From Antitrichia curtipendula (taxonomy: Eukaryota; Streptophyta; Bryopsida; Hypnales; Leucodontaceae): a stretch of 64,000 nt of DNA. The DNA lies in NCBI GenBank assembly GCA_951230915.1, contig OX579634.1, positions 43,599,570 to 43,663,569 on the forward strand, in the 5' to 3' direction. Positions 44,307 through 56,252 of the stretch are shown here, one piece after another. Made by a program: the position numbers and the translations under genes. Position 1 is the first letter of the stretch. The number at the start of each line of letters is the position of its first letter. A model generated the notes under the pieces. That model was not told the origin of the DNA. It saw nothing but the letters and a program-made list of their open reading frames with translations, and searched no databases.

Positions 44307-44870
44307 CTCGGGGAGGTCACTTAGAGTGTCCATTAGAAACCACGTGCGATCAAAACTTTGGACCCCCTATTTACTTTTTGAATTTTAAATAAAACAAAAT
44401 AAAAAAAATATGAGTAGATTTTCCTACTTTGAAAGTTTATATTTTGAATTATTGATATTTTTATTTGTTAATGATAATTAGTTACAAATTTTTGAAGTAA
44501 AAAGATACATTGTAGAATTGAAAAATAACTTTCACACCCCTATATTATATAAGAAAAAATTGTCTAAAAAATAAACAAATTTTTTTGAAAAATAACTCTC
44601 TATTGAAAGCCCATTTTGAGTTCAATATTGATTCAATGGTCATCTAAATGTGTTCTCTATAATTATTTGAGTTGAAAAACATGCCATTTTAGCCCATTTT
44701 CAACCTCTTCTAGAAATCATTTCATATTTTATTTGAGTTGGAAAATTTGGCAATAGAAACCTATAGTCATTATTAAACAATACTCAAAATTTTAGGTTGA
44801 AATTATAGTTTATTAGAAACCACTTGTTCGCACGTGGTTTGTTGTAGTAGAGCTAAGTGACCTCCCCGAG
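44307..44870. mobile_element. hAT-type MITE, 564 bp (copy A)
   Basis: Termini CTCGGGGAGGTCACTTAG are inverted at both ends, flanked by the perfect 8-bp duplication CCTAAAGT (44299-44306 and 44871-44878). Internally 'aaaccacgtgcg' is found near both ends. It is related, in opposite orientation, to 50937-51492. It interrupts a former exon of the ParB-methyltransferase paralogue. Confidence 0.93.
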
Positions 44871-46899
44871 CCTAAAGTGCACAAGAAAAGCATGATCCCA
44901 AAGTCAGATTTTCTAGCCTTTGATGTATTCTAATAAAAACTTCAAGCTCTTGGAGTGAGTCCATGTCCAATACCAAGTTATCTTTCTTGACAATAGTGTT
45001 AAACATATTTGTTGATGCATCTTCTATCCATACATTAAAAAAATATAGCAATTAGTTGAAATCATTGATCATCAAATCATTACTTAAAAAATTGATCAAA
45101 ATAATGATTATAATTAGCAATTATGAAATAAAATCCTCAAAATTTAATTAGAATCACTCAGTGCCCCTGAATACCAACAAGCCTTGACCAATAAACCTTT
45201 CAAATCATTTTTTCCCACTGGTTTCAATGAAAATCGACATGCCTCTCTGATTTGGACAGATGAATTCCACCAATGCAGTCACTTGATTTTGTGCTCCTAG
45301 TTCAAATACAAAATGAAATAACACTGAGATTGAAGAGTATGGTGAACAAAGGCAATTACCTCATCAAGTTATTCCTTCCCAAGGCTAGGATTAGCCATAG
45401 CAGTACGCTTCCCTAGTTTTTTTATGAGATGAGTTGTCTTCTCCTTGGTGCCCAATCTCATGGCAGTTAGAATTCCATCTTAAGTTTGATCCTCTATTGA
45501 TGTGTCTTCTTTATACAACCTCAGTGTAGTATCTGCTGCAACAACAATCTTGTCCTGCAAAAAATAATTCATACAAAGCAATGAGATAAGATATAAGAGC
45601 AAATTATGAAAATGAAGGAAATTAGAAGGTCTTGAAGCAAAGGTGAACCTTACTCAATAAATGAATGTTGTAAAGACCCCTGTCAACATGCTGTACCAAG
45701 ACTTCTTCAAATTTTGAGTGCATTGCGACATCTCTATAATTGGATTAAAATATTTGGAGAACTTATCCAAGGTCATGACTCCGTATTTCCGAACCATGTA
45801 TAAAGTGTGTACCAAGCTAGTTTTAATGAAAGAATTCTTGGTATGTTTGTAATAAAAGGCAAATCAATTTATTAGACTCTGTGAATTTGATAGAGAAAAT
45901 AAAAAATGACATGCAAAATTGGAGAAGGAACACGTACTTGTTAATGTCATGTATGACAAACTCCAATCCGCCCTTTTGTCTTTAATAAGATAGAATCTAC
46001 GTAAACATGTCAACTTCAATTGTGCTCATGGTGACAATTGACGAGAAATGTAGGATGACCTTCCAAGAAGTCAATGGTTTCCATTGCAAACAAAGCACTG
46101 TGAGTTCTTTAGATGCTGCAACTTTGGGGTAACACTCAAAATTGCATTAAAAATGTCATTATCTTCTTTCCAAAGAGGTCCCCAAGCAACTTTTTCATTG
46201 TCAGTCATAGACTCCTCTTCCCCATGTTCATTAATAACTAAAATATAGAAAATAGACAATCCATCTAAATATCCGTGTATATATTCTTGCTCTAGCCAAG
46301 TCAAATCACATTGCAAGGCTGGTCTGACCATAGGCATTTGAATAAAATGACACAAAGGAATTTGGAGATGAGACTGCATGGGCTTCATTCTCAAACTAGA
46401 AATTGAAGCTACAGGGTTAACTTTCTGAGATCTTCAAAGGGCATCTTTAGAGGTGAAGTCATCCATTGACTCATCATCATCTTCAATGTCTTCATAAGTT
46501 CCAATGCCTAGTTGATTAGAGGCATGGAATTCAACCATAGAAGGTTGCATGACAACCTCCCGAGTAGAAGTTGCTTGTGGTTGAATCTACTAAAGCAAAA
46601 GTATATAAAACGTCAAGATTCAAACTGCATAATGCATCCAAATATATAAAACTGGACAAGAAATAATTTGATTCTTGATTGTATGACCTTACATCCAGCA
46701 CAACCCTCAATGCCAAGAGGAATGGAGAGCTATCCTCCACTTGCTTAACCTTTTCTAAGATTTAAACATTTGTTATTTGTAACAACCGATACAAATTCGG
46801 CATTTATATAACAAAACGGTACGAATCTAGCATTACTGTAACGAAAAAAAAAAATAGTCTAGTTCTTTGAGGATAAAAACAAAGTATACCTAATCAACT

Positions 46900-47800
46900 G
46901 GAGTTTTTTTTGACGCATTCTCTAATTCAAACTCAAGAATAGTATTGGCATATCATAAGAAAATTAAAAGACAATATTCCAGCTCGTAGAGCTAAACACC
47001 AAAAATTGTAGCGGTTTGACTTCGTCTCGGCACCAAGAGGGAAGAGAATTGACCTCCACCCAATCAATTGAATACACAATTTTAAACACTTGAAAATCCT
47101 AACTCAAACTACAATTTCCATCTTGTTGAAAAATGAAATAAAACTATAATCTAGCTCTTAGAGCTAAAGATCAAATATCTAGGTGATGGGCTCTTTTCGG
47201 CGCCAAGAGGATGGCAGAGTTGACTTCTACACTCTAATCAACCTATTCTATCATTTGAACATTTGTAAATTCTAAGTGAAACTACGGACTAGTTCTAGGA
47301 GCTAAAAATCAAAACCAAAAAGGTGAAGCTTGGCCTCAGCGTAGAGAGGAAGAATGAGTTGCCTCCACCTGATCATACATTTTGTTTAATTTTACACATT
47401 CTGTAAGAGGTGGACAATGATAAATGAAAAAAAGATTAAAAACAAGGGCAAGTATCTGAACCTAGCAAAGTTGCAAATATGGATGATTGCATATACTAGA
47501 GGTATCCGATGAACTTATGATTTCAAACTTTGGAGTGAGATTACGGCTTAGATATTCAAGCACTCTCGAGGCTGAGAAGTGCCCAACATCCACCTCCGGT
47601 CTAGCTTAAAATATCAAAATTCTTAATTTTTCTCAAAAATATATACTCTTGGTGATCTCAAACATTTAACTTGTTAAACCATCTCACAAGTTCAAACATT
47701 TACAACAATGTTAATAATTAGTTTTATCTAAACATCATCTTTTTAATCAAAAATTCAAAGGTGTCAACTCTCCTCAGTCCCGAGAAGTGACAATTTGCCT
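46900..47800. repeat. Diverged repeats in the first intron of the paralogue
   Basis: At least three imperfect units of roughly 130-160 bp carry 'agctc.tagagctaaa.atcaaa' followed by '(c/t)tcggc(a/g)ccaagagg' and 'ttgacctccacc' (about 46985-47380). Two further loose relatives lie near 47560 and 47770. They occupy the same intron as the palindrome array in the better copy, but the repeat sequence is different. Confidence 0.6.
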
Positions 47801-48389
47801 ACATCTAATGATCAAGGAACCCTAAAGATATATGTTAACAATCAAACTCATTCATCTCATAGGAATTATTTACATACCTGAGTGCCACCTACAAATATTT
47901 CAAATTTATTAGAGGATTCTATGTAGGATTTGATCGTAGACAGAGCTAGATGTAGGACAACCCTAAACCCAAGATGAATCCAACAAAAAATTTGAAGAGC
48001 CGGCATTGCTACAAACAACAAACCTCGGGAGCAACGTTTGCTGGAGTTAAAGCAACGTTGATGAAGATTTCTCCGTCCCAACCCTTGTCCTCACTTTCAC
48101 TACTGTCCCCATCACATCCCTATTTTGTTGTGGTGACACTTCTTGTCCTAGGTCTCCTCCCCATTTCAGTTGCGGCCTAAAACAATCCACCATATTCAAC
48201 TCAACCCTAGCGCAAAAATAAAAGAAATTGCAAACCTATGAAAGCAAGGGATTTAGGGTTAGAAGGTGCTATATTGTGAATGTAACGTTTACTTACAAAT
48301 GAATTTGAAGGTGCTAAAAATCCACGTAAATCACTATTGGGATTTGTCCCGTTCATTCTGCGGGCGCATTTTGAATCGCAAGGAGCCAT

Positions 48390-48600
48390 AATGCTCGATT
48401 ACGTGGACAAAACTGCGTAATCGGGCATTACGAATTTTTCACTCAAAATTGCTAAAATTTTTTTGTTGCTTACTTGTGGTTTACGCTGAGTAATGCCCAA
48501 GTCTAAGGCACTACTTGAAAAAAGTGGACCTCCTTGTCGGGCTCCGCTGTCCTCGTCGATCCCTTTTTTCACAGAATGCCCTCAGACTTGGACATTATCC
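48390..48600. repeat. Two small inverted repeats
   Basis: ATAATGCTCGATTACG at about 48391 pairs with CGTAATCGGGCATTACG at about 48416. TAATGCCCAAGTCTAAGGCA at about 48492 pairs loosely with TGCCCTCAGACTTGGACATTA at about 48577. They look like small foldback elements; no target duplication was fixed. Confidence 0.6.
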
Positions 48601-48916
48601 TATACAAAAAGGCTTTGCAAGCATTTGGGAGTGCTTTGCGGCCTGAAATTTGTGGCCTGAAATTTTAGTTGCATGCACATGGAAGACCCTACTTGGCCTA
48701 GTCAACGTTCCTTTCTTAGCAGTGAAACCTCATAATCTCTCTCGGTAAAGCAATTCAAGCAATTTGTTTTCCTGATCCACTCTTGTGAATCTAAAAGTGA
48801 AGATTATCCTATACATTTGTGTCTTGCATTACTCATGCACCCAAGTGATGGTCTCAAAGATTTTTACGTTTGTGTTGTATTTTCACGCCTCTCCAAGACT
48901 TTGACTACTAAAGGGT

Positions 48917-49816
48917 TAACCTCTAAAGGACCAAGGCCTTTTTTATACCAAAAAACACTCAAAATTGGCATTTCCATAGGCACAGGTAAAAGAATTTGAA
49001 AATTATTTTTCTTGCACATGTAACCATAGGATCTTAGTATACCTAAATAGTATGAAAATGTGTAGAAACAATTTCATAAATTTTGACCGCACAAATTGCA
49101 AGATATATACGTTTAAAGAAAAGAAAACAAGTTTCCAACACATTGTAGGACTAGATTAATTGATTTCAAACCTACTTAAATTAAAAAATTTGCACTATAG
49201 AATTTTCAGCTTCAAACCTTTATTGTGGGGAATTGAGTTGAGAGTCAAAAAAAAAATTCAAAGTACTTGCTTTCTATTTTTAAATTTTTTATTAAGTAGA
49301 AGTATGTATGAGATAGAAGGAAAATCTAAATTATTAATATCTCTCAAATAAAATTAAAATGCACTAATTCCAATGGTGAGATTTTTCTTGGGAGAAAACT
49401 AAATCACGTGGAACTTTTTTTTTTAATATTGTAAAAATTGCATTCAGAAATGATTCCTACAAGTTATTTTTTCAAGAAGATACTCTAATTACTGGAAAAG
49501 CAAGATTGTTTATAAAAAATCCTAAGGAAATGAATAAAAGCTTTCCATTTACACAAAAATATAACCTATAAAAAGATTATAAAAGAAAAATTCAATCTTT
49601 GAATTCTTTTTTTTCTGCTTCCTCTCCTTTGTTATGACTTTCTTTGGACATAACTTTTGTTCCCAGGCACCATTTGAAAAAAAAATTATATATGTGAAAC
49701 TAATCAGTTTTTCTATCTTCAAAAATAGTTTCAAAAAATCATGACAAAATTCAGCCCGTAGGTATTAGCCCAAAATCCCCTTTGTCCCTTGAAGGGACAA
49801 TGGTCCTTTAGAGGTT
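48917..49816. mobile_element. Candidate MITE, about 900 bp, TIR AACCTCTAAAGGACCA
   Basis: AACCTCTAAAGGACCA at 48918 recurs inverted at the right end (TGGTCCTTTAGAGGTT, ending 49816). The interior is AT-rich without a gene. The terminus resembles that of 62017-62668 (TTAACCCCTAAATGCCCAAGGC). The target duplication is unclear. Confidence 0.6.
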
Positions 49817-50936
49817 TAGACGTTAGGCAAGAAAACTAGAGGGTTTGTTCGCAGTCCCTCTCCTTAGTCTCGTATAGCGACTATTTAAAACTCATTTTCT
49901 TGCTAAGAAGTTGAACTCCTTTCTAAAACTATTTTAGTACATTTTCAAAGGACAAAGAATGTCTACAACCTTTAAGCTTAACTCAAGTTGATTCATAATT
50001 TAAGGACCTTCATGGAATTTGTTACTAACTTTAAAAGTTGAAATACAATAGTTTCTATATGGAAATACCTCCTCAAATGTACAATACCAGTACTTAAAAC
50101 AAAGAAAGCTAAACATTCTTCCTCTAATGTACACTATGGGTATATTGAAGAAAATTGTATTCTATTCTACCAATGTATATGGACTGAAGGAGCATTGAGG
50201 TGGACCTCAAAGCAACTTCAACGTGGGTTGAAGGTGCATTGTAGAAAGTTACATTCTACTCCACTAATGTACACTTTTGGTACATTGAAGACAAATGAAG
50301 TCTACTCCTCAGAGGTAAACTATGGATACATTGACAAAAGTTTAATTCTACTCAAGTAAACATTGTTGGTCCGTTTAAAAAAAGCTAAATTTCTCTCCTC
50401 AAAACTACATTGTTGGTACATTGTAGACCACAAAATGTTACTCTAAGCTATGATCACTGATAGCATAGAGTAGTTGAATTCTCCCTGAGTGGAGAAAAAT
50501 TGGTGAGAGCTTTATACTAATGTGACTAAGTACTTTGTAGTTTTGGTTTGTTAGCCTATATGATTCTATATTTATAAACAATAAAAATGTCCCTCTAATA
50601 TAAAATTTGAGGTGCCCCTTGAATTTTCTAGCCTAAAATAGGTCCTCGTTTAATGGAATTAATGATGTAATTAACACTTGTTTGCAAATGAATACGAAGT
50701 GCATTTCTAAGCCCTCACTTTAAATTTATTGAATCCAAATTGAAGAATCATTCGCTAAATCAAAATAATTATGCATGAATAGATTTATTTACAAAAAAAT
50801 ACAATGTTCCTTTGGGGCTGCACAATCTAAGTGTCTCCTCCTCAATGCAATGAAGCTTTTGAGGACTCCCTTCGTATATGTCCTTCACTTTGTTATCTTC
50901 TATTTCTTGCAAGTCACAATTGCGTCCTAGCAAAGA
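49817..50936. other. AT-rich spacer with 'tacattg' rich repeats
   Basis: Between 50070 and 50420, loosely repeated 'ctcctcaaatgtacaat..ggtacattgaaga' units occur (about six, diverged). No gene is seen. Confidence 0.5.
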
Positions 50937-51492
50937 CTCAAGGGGTGCACTTAGTTCTACTACAACAAACCACGTGCAAACAACTAGTTTCTAATAAATT
51001 ATAATTTCAACCTAAAATTTTGAGCATTGTTTAATGATGACTATAGGTTTCTATTGCCAAAATTTCCAATTCAAATCAGATATAAAATGATTTCTAGAAG
51101 AGGTTGAAAATGAACTAAAATGGCATGTTTTTCAACTCAAATAATTATAGAGAACACATTTAGATGATCATTGTATCAATATTAAACTCAAAATGAGCTT
51201 TCAATAGAGAGTTATTTATAGGAATTTTTAATTCATTTTTTAGACAATTTTTTAAATATAATATAAGGGTGTGAAAGTTATTTTTTAATTTTATAGTGTA
51301 TCTTTTTACTTCACAAATTTGTAACTAATTATTATTAACAAATAAATAATTCAAAACACAAACCTTCAAAGTAGGAAAATCTATCCATATATTTTTTTTA
51401 AATTTTATTTAAAATTCAAAAAGTATATAGGGGGTCCAAAGTTTTTTTTGCACGTGGTTTCTAATGGATACTCTACGTGACCCCCCCTTGAG
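50937..51492. mobile_element. hAT-type MITE, 556 bp (copy B)
   Basis: Same family as 44307-44870 but inverted. Ends are CTCAAGGGGTGCACTTAG and the complement of CTCAAGGGGGGGTCACG, with the perfect 8-bp duplication AGCAAAGA (50929-50936 and 51493-51500). Interior identity to copy A is high over the AT-rich body. Confidence 0.93.
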
Positions 51493-51699
51493 AGCAAAGA
51501 TGTACTCTTATTTGATGGAATAGTCAATGTTTTCTTTCAAGACCGCTGCAACCCCTTCCGTGTAGAAAATAAAAGTCTCCCCTTCTTCTTCCTCTTTAGC
51601 TCCGTAAACCTTGAATTATACTCACATGTCTCTTTTGCCGCAAGCATGAGACAGACACTATATATTGCAGTATGGCTCCAAAGAAGTGAGAACTTAGTA

Positions 51700-52015
51700 T
51701 GATTCACAACGTCCCTCAGATAGTACTTGTTTCCTAGTTGCTTTCTAGTTGTATACTAGTTGTTTCTTAGTCGTTTCCTATAGTACCAGAAAATTTAGCT
51801 TTCCTATTGATTTGATTCACTTTTCTATTGGTTTGAAGAATAATTTGTTGATTTGGATAGAAATCAATAGAAAAGTGAACCAAATGAATGCAACCAAATC
51901 AACAAAAAGATTGAATTTTCTAGTAGTAAAGCTAGTCGTTTCCTAGTTGCTCTTAAGTTGTACACTAGTTGTTTCTTAGTCGGTTTCTAGTTGTTTCCTA
52001 GTTGCTTCCAAAATT
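51700..52015. repeat. Short tandem 'ctagttgtttcttagtcg' repeats split by a small MITE
   Basis: Repeated ctagttg / tcttagtcgtttc words lie at 51715-51780 and 51935-52010. Between them, 51784-51925 has inverted ends TACCAGAAAATT / AATTTTCTAGTA and two facing copies of 'caatagaaaagtgaa', consistent with a 142-bp MITE. Confidence 0.7.
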
Positions 52016-53930
52016 CATTTGCATTTGTCTTATATCAATTGTTCCATATCAATTGTAAAGAGTACCATTAGGTTCGACATATGAGATTTGTAAGTTGTTG
52101 TAGTCTTATGCAATAAATTTCTTGATAGAATTCTAAAATTTCTAAAATTTATAGATTTTTATAATTTGTAGATTTCTATAGAGTATAGATTTCTACAATC
52201 TATAAAAATAAAAAAATATTTGGAATCCAAATTTTTTTAAAGTATCCTGAACCAATGAAATCTATTAAATACCAGTATTTGAATTTTGAAATCTAGGATG
52301 AAAGTAGATCCGAAGTTTTAAAATCTAAAAGAAAATAGATTTGAAATTCAAAAATTTAGAAGAAAGGTAGTTCTGAAATTCAACAATCTAGTCAAAGGTA
52401 GATATGAAATTTTGAAACCTACAAGTCATTGAGATTAATATTTTAAAATCTACAAGTTGCAAACAAGTCGCAAATGAGTCACACATGAAGCTTGACTTTT
52501 GCAATTGCTACATCTTTTTCCTAGATTTTAGAGTGTCCACTGTAACTACAAATCTCCAAATTATCACCAGTCGCAAACCAATTGCAAGTGTGAAGTGTCC
52601 TATGCAACTGAAAAATTAGTTATATAGTGTAGTTGCAAAATCCTTCAGTTTCTAATAGTAATAGATATAAAAATTTATAAAAATTTATTTGTAATATGAA
52701 AGATAATTTTTAAAATTTTGACCCCTTTAGTTATGTTTGCTTGAGAAGTGACAAAATAAGTCACAACCAATATAGTGGAACTCAACTTTGCTCAATTATT
52801 CATGATTTCTAGTTCAGAAGGGAATTAATGACCACATTTGTATTAATAATTTGTACTTTGATCACTAGAGAGCTCGCAAACTGGGTTGGCATAATGTATT
52901 ACGGTGAGATTTTTGGTAGTCATTGTATTTACTTTGTGAACAAAGTACGCCAAAACTTATTTTCTTTAGAGATTTGGTTGCCTTACAAAGGCAATGCTCT
53001 TACTTAGGACCACTTTACACTATGGTGGAGAAGTGCACCGGTCAAGAGTTGTAGGAAAATGGAACAATATGATTAGAGGAAATTTCATTCTTTACTAAAT
53101 TGGTTTTATAGTATGGCCAAGACTTATCAAATAGATAACTTCTAGGATGGATGAAAAAATGGTATAGCTACTTATGTGGCAACACTTTTTGTAAGGGGAA
53201 TTTTTTGAAGGTCAAGTTTCTTGAGAGCCTCAAATCCTTGGACAAGAGACGTGGTCTTTCCGAAAAACTCCAAATTCATTTATTATCTTTTCATATTGGC
53301 ATATTTCATTAGCTAGTTCTTTGACTTTTCTTCTTTCACATTGCAAAAGTCTTCTCTAGGTGAAGTTGTCCACTAGACTTCAATTTGTGAAGTTGTCTGG
53401 AAGACTTCTCCACTTCCACTTCAGATTTACACTACAACTAGTCAAGACTTCTTATTATGACATTATTTTATTGTCTTTTCATCACTTCTCCAACATCCCA
53501 CCACTTAGCTCAAGCAACCATGTCGTGGCCTAAACGTACCGGTGCGCTTCTCTCGCATAGTGTAGAGCGGCCCTTAGCCTATCGAGAGAGTGTTTTCAGG
53601 AAGCTAGATGCAGAGCACGTTGTCGGAAGCTCTGCGCTGTGATGTTAGAGTTTGCTCTAATAACCGACGTAAATTGATGCAAGCTCATCTCGATTAGTTT
53701 GTATGCACTTCTATCTCACAACAGATGTCTGGTACATAACTTGACTCTGGTTCTCAAGTCATCGCCGTCCAGTTCGATCTAGCTTCAGTTGCCGATAAGA
53801 TATCCGTTATTCCGTTTGTATCCTCCATGCTGCAAAACACATATTAGTGGTCTGTTCATCTTTCAGTGAAACAGTGAGTGGTTTCAGAAATTCTTGCAGC
53901 CTACAGAATTGAATTGGATTCATCGTCAGT
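52016..53930. other. Spacer before the HSP70-like gene
   Basis: 52250-52660 is related to the CACTAG MITE family (aatctacaagttgcaaacaagtcgcaaatgagtc). From about 53400 the base composition becomes more balanced, and the promoter and leader of the HSP70-like gene at 53934 are expected there. No other gene was recognised. Confidence 0.45.
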
Positions 53931-53933
53931 GCA

Positions 53934-55787
53934 ATGGAGGGGGTGGGGATGCTGCAGGAATCCAAAGTGGTGGTGGGTCTCGACTTTGGCACCACGTTCT
54001 CGGGATTTGCATATGCTCTCCGAGCAGACCCGGACAAAACTTACACATTTTACGAGTGGCCCATGCAAGAGCAGGGTGGAGGACTGCGGTATTGCAAAAC
54101 TCAAACCAGTTTGTTGTACGCCGATGCCAGCGACTCTTCTGGCGACGACCTCTTCCAATTGCTGGAGTGGGGATGGCCAGCTTATGTCAAGTACAAGTCC
54201 AACGCTGCAGATTCGGCTTCGGATGCTTCAATGTCGCAGAACATGCACGAACTTTCGTTGTCTGGTGGAAGGAAGAAGTCATCGGGTTCGCATTATTTTG
54301 TGAAGCTGTTCAAGCTCCATCTGGCCACCAGAGGGAGCTCCTCCACAAGCTCGACTGCATCTACTCTGCCGCTGGGACTGACTGCGAGGAGGGCGATCAC
54401 GGATTACCTCCGCCAAATCTCGAAATTCATCGTGCAGGAGGTGAGAGAGAAGTTCGGCACCCACATTTCCCTGGACGATGTCGAGTGGTGTCTCACGGTT
54501 CCCGCCATCTGGGACGAGCATGCGAAGAAGGAGATGCGAATTTGCTCTGAAATCGCAGGCCTAGTGCAAGGGCCTCACAGCAAAGGTGACGCAGGCAGCC
54601 CGCACCCACTGAAGCTGTTCATCGAGCCGGAAGCAGCCTCTATATATTGCCAGCAGAAGCTCGAAGGCCTCGGGTGGAAGAAAGGCGACAAGTTCCTCGT
54701 GGTGGACTGCGGGGGCGGGACTGTCGATCTCGTCCTTCACGAGAAGCTGGGAACGCACCCTTCGGTGTCTGTCCGCGAGGTTCAGGAGAGCTCTGGAGAG
54801 CTCTGCGGAGGCTCCCAGATCGACGAGGAGTTTTTCCGCTTCATGAGGTACAAAATCAGTTGCTTCGAGAGATTCGAGCGAGAGTACCCTGCCACCGTGC
54901 TGGGTTTCTGCCAGGATTGGGAGAAGGTCAAGTCTGACTACGCTGGGGACGCGAAGGATGTGCATGTGGATTTACCTCCTGCGCTCGCATCCATGTGGGA
55001 AGAGGATCTAAGCGGCAACTCATCGAACTTCTACGACGAGATTGTGCTGACGAATGCCGACATGAGGTCTATCTTCGACCCCATTGTGAGCAAGATCCTG
55101 CTTCTGATATATCAGAGGCTGGAGTCCGACTTGGCGACCATATTGGTCGTTGGTGGATTCTCGGCATCGCCGTACTTGATGAGACGCATCCGTGAGACCT
55201 TTGGTGGCAGAGTGTCTACCATAGCGAGTCCACCGTTTCCAGGCAGTGCTGTTTGTTGTGGAGCAGTGACCATGGGAATCCGCTCGGACACTGTTGTTTC
55301 ACGAATTTCGAAGAAAACGTACGGCATAGGAGTATCGATACCTTTCATTCCTGGTGTTCATCCCGTGAGTTCACGGATTGTGGGTAGTTCCGGTCGAGTT
55401 TATTGTGTGGACGGATTTGGCATGTTTGTTCGGAAAGGAGACGAGGTCCCCATTAATGACTGTGTGAAAAGAGTCCGTCAGCCGATCACGGAATCTCAGA
55501 CCGACGTTGAATTTCAGTTGTACTGCTCTGATTGCCAGGATGTCACGTATGTTACGGACCCTGGCGTACAGATGGGCAATTTCGTTAAAATGGCGGTATT
55601 CCATGTGCCATTTGTACGTGATGGTTTAGGAGGTGGTCAACTGTTTTGCTTTGTAGTTGGTTGGATGTCATCAATGGCGGTGTGTAGCAAATTGAACCCC
55701 AGAATACCAGTGCATGGGTTTCTAGTTTTCTACGTAGAACGTTCATTGAAGATAGTTAATGTACATGGAGTTAGTATTGGGATCTGA
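53934..55787 (+). CDS. HSPA12-like HSP70 family protein
   Basis: An intact 617-residue open frame. The actin-fold ATPase motifs are in place: phosphate 1 GLDFGTTFSGFAYA (15-28), FIEPEAAS (about 229-236), phosphate 2 FLVVDCGGGTVDLV (254-267) and the adenosine motif ILVVGGFSASPYL (403-415). The divergence from canonical HSP70 and the short C-terminal part match the HSPA12 subgroup, whose clients are poorly known. The chosen ATG gives a 14-residue lead before phosphate 1, as is usual. After GNFVKM (about residue 550) the sequence stops resembling a substrate-binding half. The end may be read-through of an intron, with a final exon further right (an open frame reaches 56013). Codons are clearly more GC-rich than nearby transposon genes, suggesting a resident host gene. 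It is convergent with the DUF7869-type gene. Confidence 0.88.
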   Translation: MEGVGMLQESKVVVGLDFGTTFSGFAYALRADPDKTYTFYEWPMQEQGGGLRYCKTQTSLLYADASDSSGDDLFQLLEWGWPAYVKYKSNAADSASDASMSQNMHELSLSGGRKKSSGSHYFVKLFKLHLATRGSSSTSSTASTLPLGLTARRAITDYLRQISKFIVQEVREKFGTHISLDDVEWCLTVPAIWDEHAKKEMRICSEIAGLVQGPHSKGDAGSPHPLKLFIEPEAASIYCQQKLEGLGWKKGDKFLVVDCGGGTVDLVLHEKLGTHPSVSVREVQESSGELCGGSQIDEEFFRFMRYKISCFERFEREYPATVLGFCQDWEKVKSDYAGDAKDVHVDLPPALASMWEEDLSGNSSNFYDEIVLTNADMRSIFDPIVSKILLLIYQRLESDLATILVVGGFSASPYLMRRIRETFGGRVSTIASPPFPGSAVCCGAVTMGIRSDTVVSRISKKTYGIGVSIPFIPGVHPVSSRIVGSSGRVYCVDGFGMFVRKGDEVPINDCVKRVRQPITESQTDVEFQLYCSDCQDVTYVTDPGVQMGNFVKMAVFHVPFVRDGLGGGQLFCFVVGWMSSMAVCSKLNPRIPVHGFLVFYVERSLKIVNVHGVSIGI

Positions 55788-56252
55788 GGGTCGTACTAAT
55801 GGCCAAGAGATGGAAGAATTTTCGTGGAATCTTTTTGTGATTGAAGCATGTGTTGTCGCTCCCAAAAATAATGGAAAGGAGGGGGTGCACTTGGACTCCA
55901 ATGTGACAATGGGTTCAAATTTGGGTGATTGTTTAGGCTTGGCATTGTACATGAGCGTGAGGTCAACCAAAAATAAATCCAGAATGGGCGGAGTTCAAAT
56001 GGATAAGAAGTAGCAGGAAAAGCACTGATCTTTTGGATTAAACAACAAAAAAGGTACAAAATATTGACGAGTATGCACTCTTTGCTCGTCAGAGACTGCA
56101 AAGGAGTTGGCCATCAAAGGTTTTGTTGTTGGATTAGACGAACTATCAAAACTTGTTGCGTTCATTGAAAAAATTCCCCTTCTAGAACACACGCTACCGT
56201 TGTTTCACTCCCTGAGCAACGTTGTCTTTGAGAGCCCTTGAAGACTTCATAT

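Larger units (their letters stand above)
41993..48164 (-). pseudogene. Decayed paralogue of the ParB-methyltransferase gene
   Basis: Most coding blocks of the gene at 8586-16874 can be found in order on the minus strand. They include a possible first exon MGRRPRTRSVTTTK (48164), the acidic block (about 46560-46440), the ParB-like block ending CFVCNGNH (46394-46071), KTSLVHTLYMVRKYGVM (about 45820), DKIVVAADTTLRLYK (about 45555), EDASTNMFNTIVKKDNL (about 45040), the coiled-coil exon (43975-43457) and NLIITNMPERLP (about 43285-43240). NDGALIIIHP, DVAHDDILQN, a DVVVDCIAS motif I-like strand, HIIALEEDK and a tail matching the last exon (DPRVLQFLDV, stop 41993) follow. Many stops and frameshifts, and a hAT MITE (44307-44870) inside a former exon, show it is dead. 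It confirms the exon structure of the better copy. Confidence 0.85.
40916..48170 (-). mobile_element. Second, decayed MULE-related element (left terminus and ParB-methyltransferase copy)
   Basis: At 40916 the sequence GAGTTGCTATTGTGTGAACCTG with following GAGC/GTGAGC words and 'cttatgaccgtgg' (about 40989) matches the right terminus of the large MULE. From 41993 to 48164 follows a minus-strand copy of the ParB-methyltransferase gene in the same relation to that end. No transposase relic and no opposite terminus were found to the right, so the right border is given only as the end of recognisable cargo. Confidence 0.7.
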
